Assembly: GCF_014873875.1 (NCBI RefSeq)
Contig: NZ_JADBEM010000001.1
Location: 310,001-374,000, forward strand
Direction of reading: 5' to 3'
From: Actinopolymorpha pittospori
GTDB taxonomy: Bacteria; Actinomycetota; Actinomycetes; Propionibacteriales; Actinopolymorphaceae
DNA length: 64,000 bases
Position 1 is the stretch's first letter. Each line of letters begins with the position of its first letter. Of this stretch, positions 18,578-28,846 are shown piece by piece. Position numbers and translations under genes: made by a program. The notes beneath the pieces are model-generated. The model was given only the letters and a program-made list of their open reading frames with translations. It was not told the DNA's origin and made no database searches.

Positions 18578-19609
18578 TCAGGACGCCTTCTCGACCGCCT
18601 TCTGGAGCTGGGCCCTGCTCATGTTGGAGCGGCCGTCGATGCCGAGTTTCGTCGCGCGCTCGTAAAGCTCCTGTTTGCTGAGCGCTCCGACGGTCGCGGA
18701 CTTCCGGCGCCCTCCGCCGGAGGCACTCGACCCCCGACCGGACTTCTTCGCCGCAGCGTCCGTGGCGCTGCGCTTCGACGCACCGGACTTCGATCCGGCC
18801 TTCTTGGCCTGGCCGGGGCCGGCCCGGCCGCTCTTGGCCTCCTCCACGCTTCGCCGGAGGGCGTCCATGAGGTCGACGACGTTGCTCTCCTCCGGTTCGA
18901 CCTCCTCGAGACTGATCTCGCGGCCCTTCGCCTTGTCCTTGACGATGCCGAGCAGACGCTCGCGGTAGGTGTCCTCGTACTTCTCGGGCTTCCAGGGTGT
19001 CGCGAGCTGCTCGATCAGGTTGACGGCCGCCTTCATCTCACGCGAGGTGCTCTTGCGCGCCGCAGGCAGATCGTCGTTCACGTCCTCCGGGTCACGCACC
19101 TCGTCGGCGAACAGCAACGTCTGGAGGACGAGGACCTGCTTCCACGGCCGGATCACGGCGAGGTATTCCTTGCCCCGCATCACAAAGGACCCGACTCCGG
19201 CCAGACCGGTCTGCTCCATCGCGTCCCGCAACAGGGCGTAGGCCTCGTGCGCGCTCTCCTCACGCGGGGCGAGGTAGTAGGTCTTCTCGTAGTAGACGGG
19301 ATCGATCTCCGCGAGGTCGACGAAGTCGGTGATCTCGAGCGACCGGGACCGACCGAGGCTGGCGGCGTCGACCTCCTCCTGCGTCAGGGTGACGAACTTG
19401 TCTCCAGGCAGCTCGTAGCCCTTGACGATGTTCTTGTAGTCGACCTCGCGATCGGTGCCCTCGGCCACCCGCTTGTAGCGGATCCGGGCGTTCGTCTCGG
19501 CCTCACGCTGGTGGAAGGACACGTCCTTCTGCTCGGTGGCGCTCACCAGCCCGACCGGGACGTTCACCAGCCCGAAACTGAGCGAGCCACTCCAGATCTG
19601 TCGCGCCAT
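18578..19609 (-). CDS. ku: Ku protein, non-homologous end joining
   Basis: 343 residues. Bacterial Ku is a homodimeric ring that binds DNA ends and recruits LigD. The opening MARQIWSGSLSFGLVNVPVG is the family signature; the core runs to about residue 260 (GRSRSLEITDFVDLAEIDPV, YYEKTYYLAPRE, ALLRDAMEQTGLAGVGSFVM). A Lys/Ser/Ala-rich linker follows, and the C-terminus LSKQELYERATKLGIDGRSN looks like a SAP or Rho-N-type DNA-binding helix pair. It is complete and of normal length. No ligase D gene is next to it in this window. It is transcribed away from the TetR-gap pair. Confidence 0.96.
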   Translation of the reverse strand: MARQIWSGSLSFGLVNVPVGLVSATEQKDVSFHQREAETNARIRYKRVAEGTDREVDYKNIVKGYELPGDKFVTLTQEEVDAASLGRSRSLEITDFVDLAEIDPVYYEKTYYLAPREESAHEAYALLRDAMEQTGLAGVGSFVMRGKEYLAVIRPWKQVLVLQTLLFADEVRDPEDVNDDLPAARKSTSREMKAAVNLIEQLATPWKPEKYEDTYRERLLGIVKDKAKGREISLEEVEPEESNVVDLMDALRRSVEEAKSGRAGPGQAKKAGSKSGASKRSATDAAAKKSGRGSSASGGGRRKSATVGALSKQELYERATKLGIDGRSNMSRAQLQKAVEKAS

Positions 19610-20212
19610 GCTCTCATCCTTGTCCTTGTCGCCGTCCTTGTCGCAGCCGCAGGGAAGCCGTTCCTGTGCTCCGCCGCGGAAGAGGCACCCAGGTGGCGGA
19701 CACCCAGGCGGACACCCAGATCCGGCCCCTTTTCATAGGCGCCATCCACCGATCCACCGTACGCGGAGCATGGGGTGATCCGCCGCCGCGACGGCGTGGT
19801 TGCGGCGGTCTACCAGCGCGTACGGCGGTGGCCGCCAGAGTGGTGTAGTGCATCGCGACGCGGCCACCCGGGGCGTCGATGACATGGCCGAGACCGCGCC
19901 CAGCCTCTCGGCCAGTTGGTCGGGACGGTGTCGGGTGAGCCGACGGTGTGGGGAGCAGGTCCAGCCCGGTTGCGCGCGTACGGGGCTGAGGAAGATCGGT
20001 ACAGGATTAACGCTAGAGAGGATCTTGGTTGCCTGGCTGCCTGGTCGTGGGGTGACGTGATCAGACGGCGCCCCTTCGCCGGGGGGCCTTCGGATCTGCG
20101 GCGTGTCGAGGATGAGCTGGCGCCAGGCGAGGGCTGCGTTGACGGGTGCGCATGGCGAGCACCGAGTCCAGTGGGTGCGTTGATGAGCAACTGAGTGGGG
20201 CAAACATGGGCT
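19610..20212. other. Intergenic region between ku and the TetR-gap pair
   Basis: About 600 bases without a supported gene. The divergent promoters of ku and of the TetR gene must lie here. Open frames on both strands lack start signals and similarity to anything I recognise. Confidence 0.4.
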
Positions 20213-20231
20213 GTACCTTTAGGTATGTACA
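20213..20231 (+). promoter_or_regulatory. Candidate TetR autoregulatory operator
   Basis: GTACCTTTAGGTATGTACA contains the arms TACCT and AGGTA around a 2-base centre, with GTAC at both outer ends. It sits directly in front of, and overlaps, the alternative ATG at 20225 of the TetR gene, the usual place for a self-repressing site. It is inference from position and symmetry only. Confidence 0.45.
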
Positions 20232-20239
20232 CTCGCGTC

Positions 20240-21849
<1,610 letters not shown>

Positions 21850-21865
21850 CGCCGATGACCACGAC

Positions 21866-21904
21866 GGACCTCCGGCCGGTAGCGGGTCTACCGGCTGGAG
21901 GTCC
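21866..21904 (+). terminator. Hairpin after gap
   Basis: GGACCTCCGGCCGGTAG (21866-21882) pairs with CTACCGGCTGGAGGTCC (21888-21904) over 17 positions with one G-T wobble and a 5-base loop, 17 bases after the gap stop. There is no T-run, as is common for actinobacterial terminators. Confidence 0.75.
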
Positions 21905-22137
21905 GTTCACGTGGCGTGGCCGTCCGCACAGGATCGACTGTCCGCTACGATCAAGGCATGTGCTGCTGCGCTCCCATGACTACAACCGCCGCTTAGCGGC
22001 GGTACCGCGGTTCCTGTAACCGCGGTCATTGCCTGCCCCACGTGGGGCAGTGCCAGGACGTACCGCCGGATCAGTGCCCTGCTGGCAGTCACTCATATTC
22101 CTGTGACGCCAGGTCGTCCTGCCTGATCAGGGAAGTC

Positions 22138-22740
22138 ATGTCTCAGTCGCAGCGTTTCGATTCACAGCACCCGCATGCAGCCGGACCCAGCGCTACGCAG
22201 CACCCGCGTGCCGCCACCCTGTTCCTGATGGTCGGGCTGCCCGGGGCTGGGAAAACCACCCACGCCAAAGAGCTCGCCGCAACCCACCGGGCACTGCGGC
22301 TGACCCCAGATCACTGGATGATCCCGCTGTTCGGCGATTCGATGGCCGACGGAAAGCGCTGGGTGCTCGAAGGGCGGCTCATCTCGGTCGCCCTACAGGC
22401 GCTGCGGCTGGGGACCAGCGTCGTACTCGACTTCGGGCTCTGGAGCCGCGACGAACGGTCGGCACTGCGCTGGCTCGCCCGGTCGGTCGGGGCATCATGC
22501 CAGGTGGTCTACCTGCCCGTGGACAAGGACGTCCAGCTAGCCCGCATCGCGCTCCGCCAGGAAACAACACCGCATCAGACGTTCCCGATGAGCGAGGCCG
22601 ACCTGGATGCGTGGCGGGAGCAGTTCCAGGTGCCTGGCGCCGCCGAACTCGCCGGCGGCGAGATTCCCACCCCACCGGCGGGCTGGTCGAGCTGGCCGGA
22701 GTGGGCGGTAGACACATGGCCCACGTGCGCCGACAGCTAA
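22138..22740 (+). CDS. AAA-family P-loop kinase-like protein
   Basis: 200 residues from ATG 22138; the longer in-frame start at 22042 lacks support. The Walker A motif FLMVGLPGAGKTTHAKELAA is near residue 32, and a helix-loop LRLTPDHWMIPLFGD with an Arg-rich lid (ARIALRQETTPHQTFPMSE) follows, as in small-molecule kinases related to zeta toxins and chloramphenicol phosphotransferase. VVLDFGLWSRDERSALRWLA supplies the conserved Asp. The substrate is not deducible and no antitoxin gene is adjacent. Confidence 0.82.
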   Translation: MSQSQRFDSQHPHAAGPSATQHPRAATLFLMVGLPGAGKTTHAKELAATHRALRLTPDHWMIPLFGDSMADGKRWVLEGRLISVALQALRLGTSVVLDFGLWSRDERSALRWLARSVGASCQVVYLPVDKDVQLARIALRQETTPHQTFPMSEADLDAWREQFQVPGAAELAGGEIPTPPAGWSSWPEWAVDTWPTCADS

Positions 22741-22943
22741 GGGGTCCAGCCGAGCGTGACCCGGTTCGGCCGCGGTCTCGGCGTTGTCGCTCACCGAAGC
22801 CGTCCCTACAATCCTGGAAAACGCTATCCCAACTTGTCTCTGCGGCCTCTCCGCAGCAGGTTCGGCGGACATGACGCAGAAGGAGCGAGGGCGTCATCGG
22901 CGGCCGGGCGTGGGATCGAAGCGACATCACCAGGCGAGAACTT

Positions 22944-24893
22944 TTGCGGGTAGGCGGCGGAGCGTTCCTCGTGACAGCCACCGTGAGCGGCTGCGACCTC
23001 CTCTCAACCGACCCCAGCGGCGAGCGGGAGGGACAGCCGCGCGAAAGGGGCGCCTCGACGGCCAAGGGCAAGGAGGCGCCGACGCTCGCGGCCCTGGTCA
23101 AGGAGGGCAAGCTCCCGCCCGTGGCCGAGCGGCTACCGGAGGATCCGGTCGTCGTCCAGCCCAACGACCGCATCGGAGTGTACGGCGGTGAATGGACGAG
23201 CGGCATCCTCGGCCCGTCCGACGCCGCATGGCTCACGCGCACGGTCGGCTACGAGAACCTCATGCGCTGGGATCCGGCGTTCCAGGAGGTCATCCCCAAC
23301 GTCGCCCGGAGCATCGAGGTGGAGGACGGCGGCCGGGCGTTCGTCGTCGCCCTTCGCAGGGGGATGAAGTGGTCGGACGGCGAGGACTTCACGGCTGAGG
23401 ACCTCGTCTTCGCCTACAACGAGGTCCTCCTCAACGAGGACCTCTTTCCCATCCCTCCCTCGATGTACGTCCCAGGGGACACCGCGGGCAAGATCGAACA
23501 GGTGGACGCCACGACGGTGCGTTTCACCTTCCCCCGGCCCAACAGCCTCTTCGTCCGCCTGCATGCCACGCCGGACGCCTCCGACATTCTCGGCTTCCCC
23601 CGGCACTACATGGAACAGTTCCACCAGAAGTTCAACCCCGGCGTCGAGGCGCTGGTGGACAGCGAGGACCAGCCCAGCTGGATGGAGCTCCTTCTCGCCA
23701 AGTCGGACCAGTGGCAGAACAAGGAACTGCCGCGCCTGCACGCCTGGGTGCCGCGGACGGTGTTCGGGGAAGGATCCCGCTACATCTACGAGCGCAACCC
23801 GTACTACTGGAAGACCGACCCCGAAGGCAGCCAGCTGCCCTACATCGACCGGCTCATCTACCGCTACATCGCCGACCCGCAGGTGATGATCCTCGCGGCG
23901 AGCAACGGTGACTTCGACATGCAGGACCGCACGATCAACACGCTGCGGGACAAGCCGGTCCTCGCCGCCGCCCGAGAGAAGGGCGGCTACCGCTTCTTCG
24001 ACGAGATCCCGTCGGATTCCACCGCCTGCGTCATCGCGCTGAACCTCAACCACCGCGATCCGGTCAAGCGAGAGATCTTCGGCAACCGCGACTTCCGGGT
24101 GGGGCTCTCCTACGCGATGAACCGCCAGGAGATCATCGACTCCGTTTACCAGCGGCAGGGCGAGCCGTACCAGGTGGCGCCGCGCGACTCCTCGCCGTAC
24201 TACGACGAGGAGATGGCCAAGCAGTACACCAAGTACGACGTGGATCTGGCCAACGAGCACCTCGACCGCGCCGGCTTCGCCAAGCGGGACAGCGCGGGGT
24301 TCCGGCTCGGTCCGGACGGCCGGCGGATCTCCTTCGCGGTCGAGGTACCCACCGCCTACCGCGCGGAGTGGCCCGACACGATGCAGCTCGTCCGCGGCCA
24401 CTGGCGGGCTGTCGGCATCGACATGCAGGTCAAGAACGAGGACCGCACGCTGTGGAGCGAGCGGGTCGATGCGGGCCACCATGACGCGGTCGTGTGGCAG
24501 GCCGAGGGCGGCGGGTGGATCGAGCCGCTCATGCGTACGGACTGGTACTTCCCGTCCACGAGCGAGTCGGTCAACTACGCGGGCCAGTGGATGGAGTGGT
24601 ACCAGACCAGAGGTGAGGGCGGTGAGGAGCCACCGCCGCCGGTGCGGCGGCAGATGGAGTTGTACGACCAGATCCGGGAGACGGTGGACGAGGGTGCTCG
24701 CGACGAGCTGCTGCGTCAGCTCCTGCAGATCGCGAAGGAGTTCTTCTTCCACATCGGGACGATTCTGATGCCGCCGTCGTACGGCATCGTCAAGAACAAC
24801 TTCCACAACGTGCCGCGTGAGATACCGCAGTCGTTCCTCTATCCGACGCCCGGGCCGACGAACCCCGAACAGTACTTCATCAGCGACGAGTAG
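22944..24893 (+). CDS. Family 5 extracellular solute-binding lipoprotein, Tat type
   Basis: 649 residues from TTG 22944. The protein binds peptides or similar solutes for an ABC importer. The frame upstream of the TTG continues ITRRELLRVGGGAFLVTATV with lipobox VSGC, a twin-arginine lipoprotein signal, but has no start codon before a stop at 22872. ATG 22871 in another frame gives MTQKERGRHRRPGVGS, so a one-base shift near 22915 probably separates start and signal. The mature part shows family features: RRGMKWSDGEDFTAEDLVFA, YERNPYYWKTDP, YAMNRQEIIDSVYQRQG. No permease or ATPase genes are next to it, so it is an orphan binding protein. Confidence 0.9.
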   Translation: MRVGGGAFLVTATVSGCDLLSTDPSGEREGQPRERGASTAKGKEAPTLAALVKEGKLPPVAERLPEDPVVVQPNDRIGVYGGEWTSGILGPSDAAWLTRTVGYENLMRWDPAFQEVIPNVARSIEVEDGGRAFVVALRRGMKWSDGEDFTAEDLVFAYNEVLLNEDLFPIPPSMYVPGDTAGKIEQVDATTVRFTFPRPNSLFVRLHATPDASDILGFPRHYMEQFHQKFNPGVEALVDSEDQPSWMELLLAKSDQWQNKELPRLHAWVPRTVFGEGSRYIYERNPYYWKTDPEGSQLPYIDRLIYRYIADPQVMILAASNGDFDMQDRTINTLRDKPVLAAAREKGGYRFFDEIPSDSTACVIALNLNHRDPVKREIFGNRDFRVGLSYAMNRQEIIDSVYQRQGEPYQVAPRDSSPYYDEEMAKQYTKYDVDLANEHLDRAGFAKRDSAGFRLGPDGRRISFAVEVPTAYRAEWPDTMQLVRGHWRAVGIDMQVKNEDRTLWSERVDAGHHDAVVWQAEGGGWIEPLMRTDWYFPSTSESVNYAGQWMEWYQTRGEGGEEPPPPVRRQMELYDQIRETVDEGARDELLRQLLQIAKEFFFHIGTILMPPSYGIVKNNFHNVPREIPQSFLYPTPGPTNPEQYFISDE

Positions 24894-25142
24894 AGGGTCG
24901 AGGCTCAACTGGCCGCCTCCACCGCCCATGTCCGCCTCGACGCGAAGCAACGCTCGCCTCTCTAACGTCCTGGTAGCAGTGAGCATGGCGGGGGTCCGGG
25001 GCCGGTGTGCAGTTCGCTGACGGCGCCGCATCCGAGACCGCGGCCGCCGTCCGCTTCCTCAGCCAGCTCCGGGTGGTCAGCTCGATGAACGACGGCCACA
25101 TCGTCGACGGCTTCGGATCGCACACCCCGGCAGTGCACGCGA

Positions 25143-25667
25143 CTACCGGGTGACCACGCGGGTGCCCGCCACCAGGTCGTGCAGCGCGGCCCGATCGGGG
25201 CGTAACAGCATCAGCGCCACGGTGGCAACGATCAGTCCGTAGCAAAGCACCAAGGCAACCACCGCGACCACCGAGTCGTCCTCCCCCGTCCAGAATCGCA
25301 GCACGGCAAGGTGGGCGAGCTCCCACGGCAACAGTTTCACGGCGTTGCGGGCCATGACGCGGACCTGCCCTGCCCTGCCGCTGCCGCTGCCGACGGTCAC
25401 AATCAGCTTGGCGCGCCGCTTTCCCCACGTGGCTTGTACCGTGCCGGCCTCGGTCACGACCAGATAGACCCATACGGGCACTACGCTGAGGCCGGTGATC
25501 GCCAGGTCGGCCACGACCAGAGGTGCACCGGCCAACCGGTCCAGCGGTCTCAACCCCAGCAGATATAGCCCGGCCAGCAGCGCCAGCCAGCCAACGATCA
25601 GCAGGTAGTCCCATCCCAGCGCGACCATCCGGCGCACACGAGGACTCGCCTCGCCTGTCATCCTCAC
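25143..25667 (-). CDS. RDD-family membrane protein
   Basis: 174 residues. RDD proteins are small membrane proteins of mostly unknown, possibly transport-related, function. Here the motif region reads MVALGWDYLLIVGWLALLAG (first helix with the Asp), a second and third helix at about 50-70 and 130-150, and the ending RPDRAALHDLVAGTRVVTR, which is the conserved RDD C-terminus. It starts at ATG 25667 with no close partner gene in the same direction. Confidence 0.88.
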   Translation of the reverse strand: MRMTGEASPRVRRMVALGWDYLLIVGWLALLAGLYLLGLRPLDRLAGAPLVVADLAITGLSVVPVWVYLVVTEAGTVQATWGKRRAKLIVTVGSGSGRAGQVRVMARNAVKLLPWELAHLAVLRFWTGEDDSVVAVVALVLCYGLIVATVALMLLRPDRAALHDLVAGTRVVTR

Positions 25668-25777
25668 GACCTCCCGCTCGCAAGCGACCTCAAGCTCGAC
25701 AGCACCCTCACCGGTGGCGATGTGCTCACGTCCCAGGCGTAGAGGTGTTCATGGATCGCTTCTTGTGCCCGATCCAC

Positions 25778-26077
25778 TCACTTGTGCGCTTTGTCCGTGC
25801 CTGGCCGGCGTCGTCGCCCTCCGCCACGAGGCGAGCGAGCTCTGTCACGTCTCGACTCCCCTGCCGGTGACTTCGTCGTAGAGGGCGGGAACTCGCGCTT
25901 GACCCAGGCGCGGGTGTCCGCCGAGAGGAGCCGCCAGCGCCGGCGCACGTACCGGGTCAGGTCGGCGTGCACCACCGCGGAGTCGGTCTCGGCGCGCGCG
26001 GCGATCTCCTGCGCTGACACCCAGATCCCGTCGGGGATCCGGATCGGCCGGTTCGGTGTCTTCGGCTGGTTAGGCAC
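25778..26077 (-). CDS. Small RHH-like hypothetical protein
   Basis: 99 residues. The opening PNRPIRIPDGIWVSAQEIAA followed by VVHADLTRYVRRRW resembles ribbon-helix-helix DNA-binding proteins common on actinobacterial plasmids and integrative elements, where a short strand precedes two helices. The tail is very basic (RSPRGGGRRRRPG). Transcribed in the same direction as 26133-26795, 55 bases downstream of it. A regulator of the neighbouring gene is possible but unproven. Confidence 0.55.
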   Translation of the reverse strand: MPNQPKTPNRPIRIPDGIWVSAQEIAARAETDSAVVHADLTRYVRRRWRLLSADTRAWVKREFPPSTTKSPAGESRRDRARSPRGGGRRRRPGTDKAHK

Positions 26078-26132
26078 CTGGAGCTCCGTGGCTTGGGTGT
26101 CGTGGGTGGGGTTACGGAGGTCCGGCGCTCGA

Positions 26133-26795
26133 TCAGGCCTGCGGCCCGTCCGGGTCAGCCTCCGTGACGGTCAGCTCCTCGCGCTGGTAAGCCTGGGCGC
26201 GGCGACCGTTAGCGAGGTCGACCCAGATGTTGCCCTCCCAGTACGAGGGGTCTGGAGACGGGACGACGACACCGACTTCGCCGGCGTGGGCGCCGGTCCC
26301 GATTCTGACAGTGTCACCAGGTTTCGGCTCCCTTGGCTGAGCTGCCGCCGGCGGCGGCTGGTTGAACACCTCAGCCGGGACGGCGAACGGCGCCTCGTGG
26401 TCCTGGATCTGGTCCTGCCTGTGAATCTCGTCGACCTTCTGCTGCAAAGCCGTCTGTGCGACCATGCGAGCCTCGTCGGTCAGGTCGCCCGCCGGGACGT
26501 CCCAGCTGATGCCGGCGTCGATGATGGGCTTCGCGGCGGCACGAAGGTCGTCGATGTCGAGAAACCCGAACTGGTTCACCTGCTGGCCGGACCGGATGTG
26601 GATGAGGGACCAGTAGCCGGTGAACCCATCCAGTCCGACTGCCGGCGTGATCGCGAGGCCGGGGGCGATGACCTCGCCGACCAGAGTGAGTCCAGGAACC
26701 GGTGTCCTGATTGCGACGAACTTCGCTGCGAAGGCCTCGGCGGCGGTGGTGGTCGACAAAGCGTGGTCCCCGTTCTGTGGTGGTGGGAACCTCAA
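26133..26795 (-). CDS. Hypothetical protein with KOW-like segment
   Basis: 220 residues if started at 26795; a TTG at about 26756 (LSTTTAAEAFAAKFVAI) is an alternative. No known domain covers the N-terminal 140 residues (GLTLVGEVIAPGLAITPAVG, VNQFGFLDIDDLRAA). The C-terminal part, KPGDTVRIGTGAHAGEVGVV, has the form of a KOW beta-barrel motif and may bind nucleic acid or protein. A 14-base palindrome lies just upstream. This kind of protein is typical of accessory islands. Confidence 0.55.
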   Translation of the reverse strand: MRFPPPQNGDHALSTTTAAEAFAAKFVAIRTPVPGLTLVGEVIAPGLAITPAVGLDGFTGYWSLIHIRSGQQVNQFGFLDIDDLRAAAKPIIDAGISWDVPAGDLTDEARMVAQTALQQKVDEIHRQDQIQDHEAPFAVPAEVFNQPPPAAAQPREPKPGDTVRIGTGAHAGEVGVVVPSPDPSYWEGNIWVDLANGRRAQAYQREELTVTEADPDGPQA

Positions 26796-26803
26796 GTATC
26801 ACA

Positions 26804-26817
26804 GGTGCATATGCACC
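26804..26817 (-). promoter_or_regulatory. 14-base perfect palindrome upstream of a hypothetical gene
   Basis: GGTGCATATGCACC lies 9 bases upstream of the possible start at 26795 and is a perfect palindrome. Its location in the presumed promoter suggests an operator for a dimeric regulator, for instance the small RHH-like protein at 25778. Confidence 0.4.
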
Positions 26818-27646
26818 GTGCGAAAACTTCCGCCGCTGCATCTACCTAGTAACGGGCTGGAAACGGTGCGTGCAGCGACGCTTCGGCCTCACGAACCAGC
26901 AGTGGTTCATGCCGTACGCCCTGCCTCGAGCGGCCCCTGCGCACGCCAGGGCGTAGAGGGTGACCAGCGCGAACTCCTTGCCCTGATCTCAGGTCAACGT
27001 CCGGCGTAGCCAGGCCAGGAGAACCCCCAACGCTGTCGCGATGCCCCCCGCATCGCCGCCGCGGTCGGCCTGCCGGTAGGAACGTGAACGAGGATCACGG
27101 AGCGGGTGCGTCGCTCGACGAGCGTGCCGATAGCGGGCGCCGAGGCGGCGTGATCGTGTGTCGACCACGCCGCATCGTCTCCGTGCGACTGGTTCCCTAC
27201 CGCTTACCCCAATGCCGTCTTCTCGTCGGTGCGCACGACGTAGTACGGCTGTTTCGACAGGTCCCCATCCGCTCGATCGCGTGCAGGCGATCCCCAATGG
27301 CGCGTTCGGCGACCGGGCAGCCATCTCCAAGCCCACACCGTCAGCGAGGTGTGTGAAGAGCCGTGTCCCGGGCCGATGACCTGACGTCGGTCGTCACCAT
27401 AACATCACGTCATGGCGGGGTAACACCTGTAGCCGCCCAGCTTCCTCTTGAAGCGTGATAAGAAAGCCTTACAAGTATGGAGTGATTTTGGAAATCCAAT
27501 CACCTTAGGTTTTGTTCGAAGGAATCGAACGCGTGAGTTGAGCGTGAGACTTGATCTCGGTGATACAGGCAGTTTCACCACGTGGTGATGATCGTCGACG
27601 CCACGCTGAAGAGTGGATCCATGCCGGGAGCTGCCGTGGCCACGTG
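26818..27646. other. Non-coding region with an AT-rich island
   Basis: No supported gene in about 830 bases. The stretch at about 27400-27560 is clearly lower in GC than its surroundings and contains short inverted repeats (GTGATT/AATCAC and GTTCGA/TCGAAC). It may mark a recombination junction or foreign insertion. Confidence 0.4.
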
Positions 27647-28039
27647 TCACGCGGCCTGTCGCACCGCCGTCCCAAGACGATTGTCGATCAGGTACCGCCA
27701 GTGTCCATCGGCGCCGCGGCGCACGGTATCGCTTGCTGTGCCTTCGACGTGCACGTGCTTGCCGTCGGGACCTGTGCCATCAACTGCCCAGTCCGCCACG
27801 ATCTGGGCGGTATCGCCGGCAACGAACACATGGCGCGCGCTGGCCTCCAGTCGCAGGCCGAGGTGGAGTTCGGCCATGATCTCAGCGGGATCAGTGACGG
27901 TTCGCCCGTCGTCCGCGACGAGCACGGCCCCCTCGTACAAGCTCTTCAGCGCGCTGACCTCGCCGGAGTTGAATCGCTCAACCAGCGACGGGATGACGCC
28001 TTCGGGTTCAGTGGGGAGTGAATAGGACTCGGACATCAC
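27647..28039 (-). CDS. SnoaL/NTF2-like fold protein
   Basis: 130 residues. The length and pattern (VIPSLVERFNSGEVSALKSL, YEGAVLVADDGRTVTDPAEI, FVAGDTAQIVADWAVDGTGP, HWRYLIDNRLG) fit the cone-shaped NTF2-like fold of DUF4440/SnoaL proteins, which act as small-molecule binders, isomerases or hydrolases. No catalytic residues can be pinned down. It stands alone and is followed by the relics of a RidA gene on the other strand. Confidence 0.75.
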   Translation of the reverse strand: MMSESYSLPTEPEGVIPSLVERFNSGEVSALKSLYEGAVLVADDGRTVTDPAEIMAELHLGLRLEASARHVFVAGDTAQIVADWAVDGTGPDGKHVHVEGTASDTVRRGADGHWRYLIDNRLGTAVRQAA

Positions 28040-28139
28040 GGTCTCCTATTCGCGTTCGTATTCGTGTTGGTTGAACTGCGATGCGGTCATCCTAGCGCGG
28101 GTGAATCGACATTTGCTTGACGATCACGAGGAGAGCTCG

Positions 28140-28380
28140 ATGCCACTGCTCAACCCAGAGAAGCCCGCTCCCGCCCCGCCCTGGGGTAGCCATGGCTAGT
28201 CGGCACAGGCCGTGCGGCACGACGACACGATCTACATCTCCCGACAGTTCTCACATTGGCGCGCACAGCTCCACGCGCCCGAACCAGCCGACACGAACAA
28301 CGCGATCACCGACTTTCTGCGATGGCGGAGCAGATGCGGCAGACGTTAGCCAACGCCGAAGAAGCGCTGAACCGCTCGTA
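28140..28380 (+). pseudogene. RidA/YjgF-family relic
   Basis: After an interrupted N-terminus the sequence AQAVRHDDTIYISRQFSHW, then TNNAITDFLRW and, one frame over, MAEQMRQTLANAEEALNRS resembles RidA-like enamine deaminases (AVRxGDTIYxSGQ...MxxQxRQTYANAE). An internal stop (near 28199) and frame changes show it is dead. Confidence 0.65.
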
Positions 28381-28583
28381 GGTCCCGCGAGCCCATGAGG
28401 TTCGGCCTCTTAGCTGAGAGAAGGTCGGTCCTGGCAGCCCCGCTGGTGATGTGCTCACGATGGGGCCATGGACAACCAGACTGTCTGTGCGTCCGACTGG
28501 CCCAGGCGCCGGGGTCTGGTGCCTCTCACACTGGTGAACCGAAAGTGCCGTGCAGGCGAGGACTGTGGAAGGGAGGGTGCCCG

Positions 28584-28802
28584 ATGAAGGCGATTGTGGT
28601 GACGGATGAGGCTGCGGGAACGGCCAGGATGACGCTGGTGGAGCGGCCTAAGCCGCCCGGGGCGATCAACGACGTCGTTGATCAGGTTCATGTGTCGGGC
28701 TTCGTCCCGACTGAACTGGAGTGGCTCTCGACCTGGACCGATCGCGTCAACCGTGACCGAACGCCGTCGATCCCCCGGGATTCTCTCTCGCTCAGAGAAT
28801 AA
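28584..28802 (+). pseudogene. Zinc-type alcohol dehydrogenase/quinone oxidoreductase, N-terminal fragment
   Basis: Starts at ATG 28584 behind GGGAGGG and reads MKAIVVTDEAAGTARMTLVE, then INDVVDQVHVSGFVPTELEW and RVNRDRTPSIPRDSLS, the opening of an MDR-family oxidoreductase. It stops after 72 residues before the GroES-like fold is complete, and the rest of the gene is missing. Confidence 0.75.
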
Positions 28803-28846
28803 GGTAAACACTCGAGGGCTATCCGGTCCTGCCATCGAACAACATC

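Noticed and set aside
23133..25031. Long minus-strand frame opposite the solute-binding protein
   Set aside because: High-GC antisense shadow; the plus strand carries all the family motifs.
27521..27540. GTTCGA-like sequence suggesting a tRNA T-loop
   Set aside because: No acceptor stem or anticodon arm could be drawn around it; it is just a short inverted repeat.
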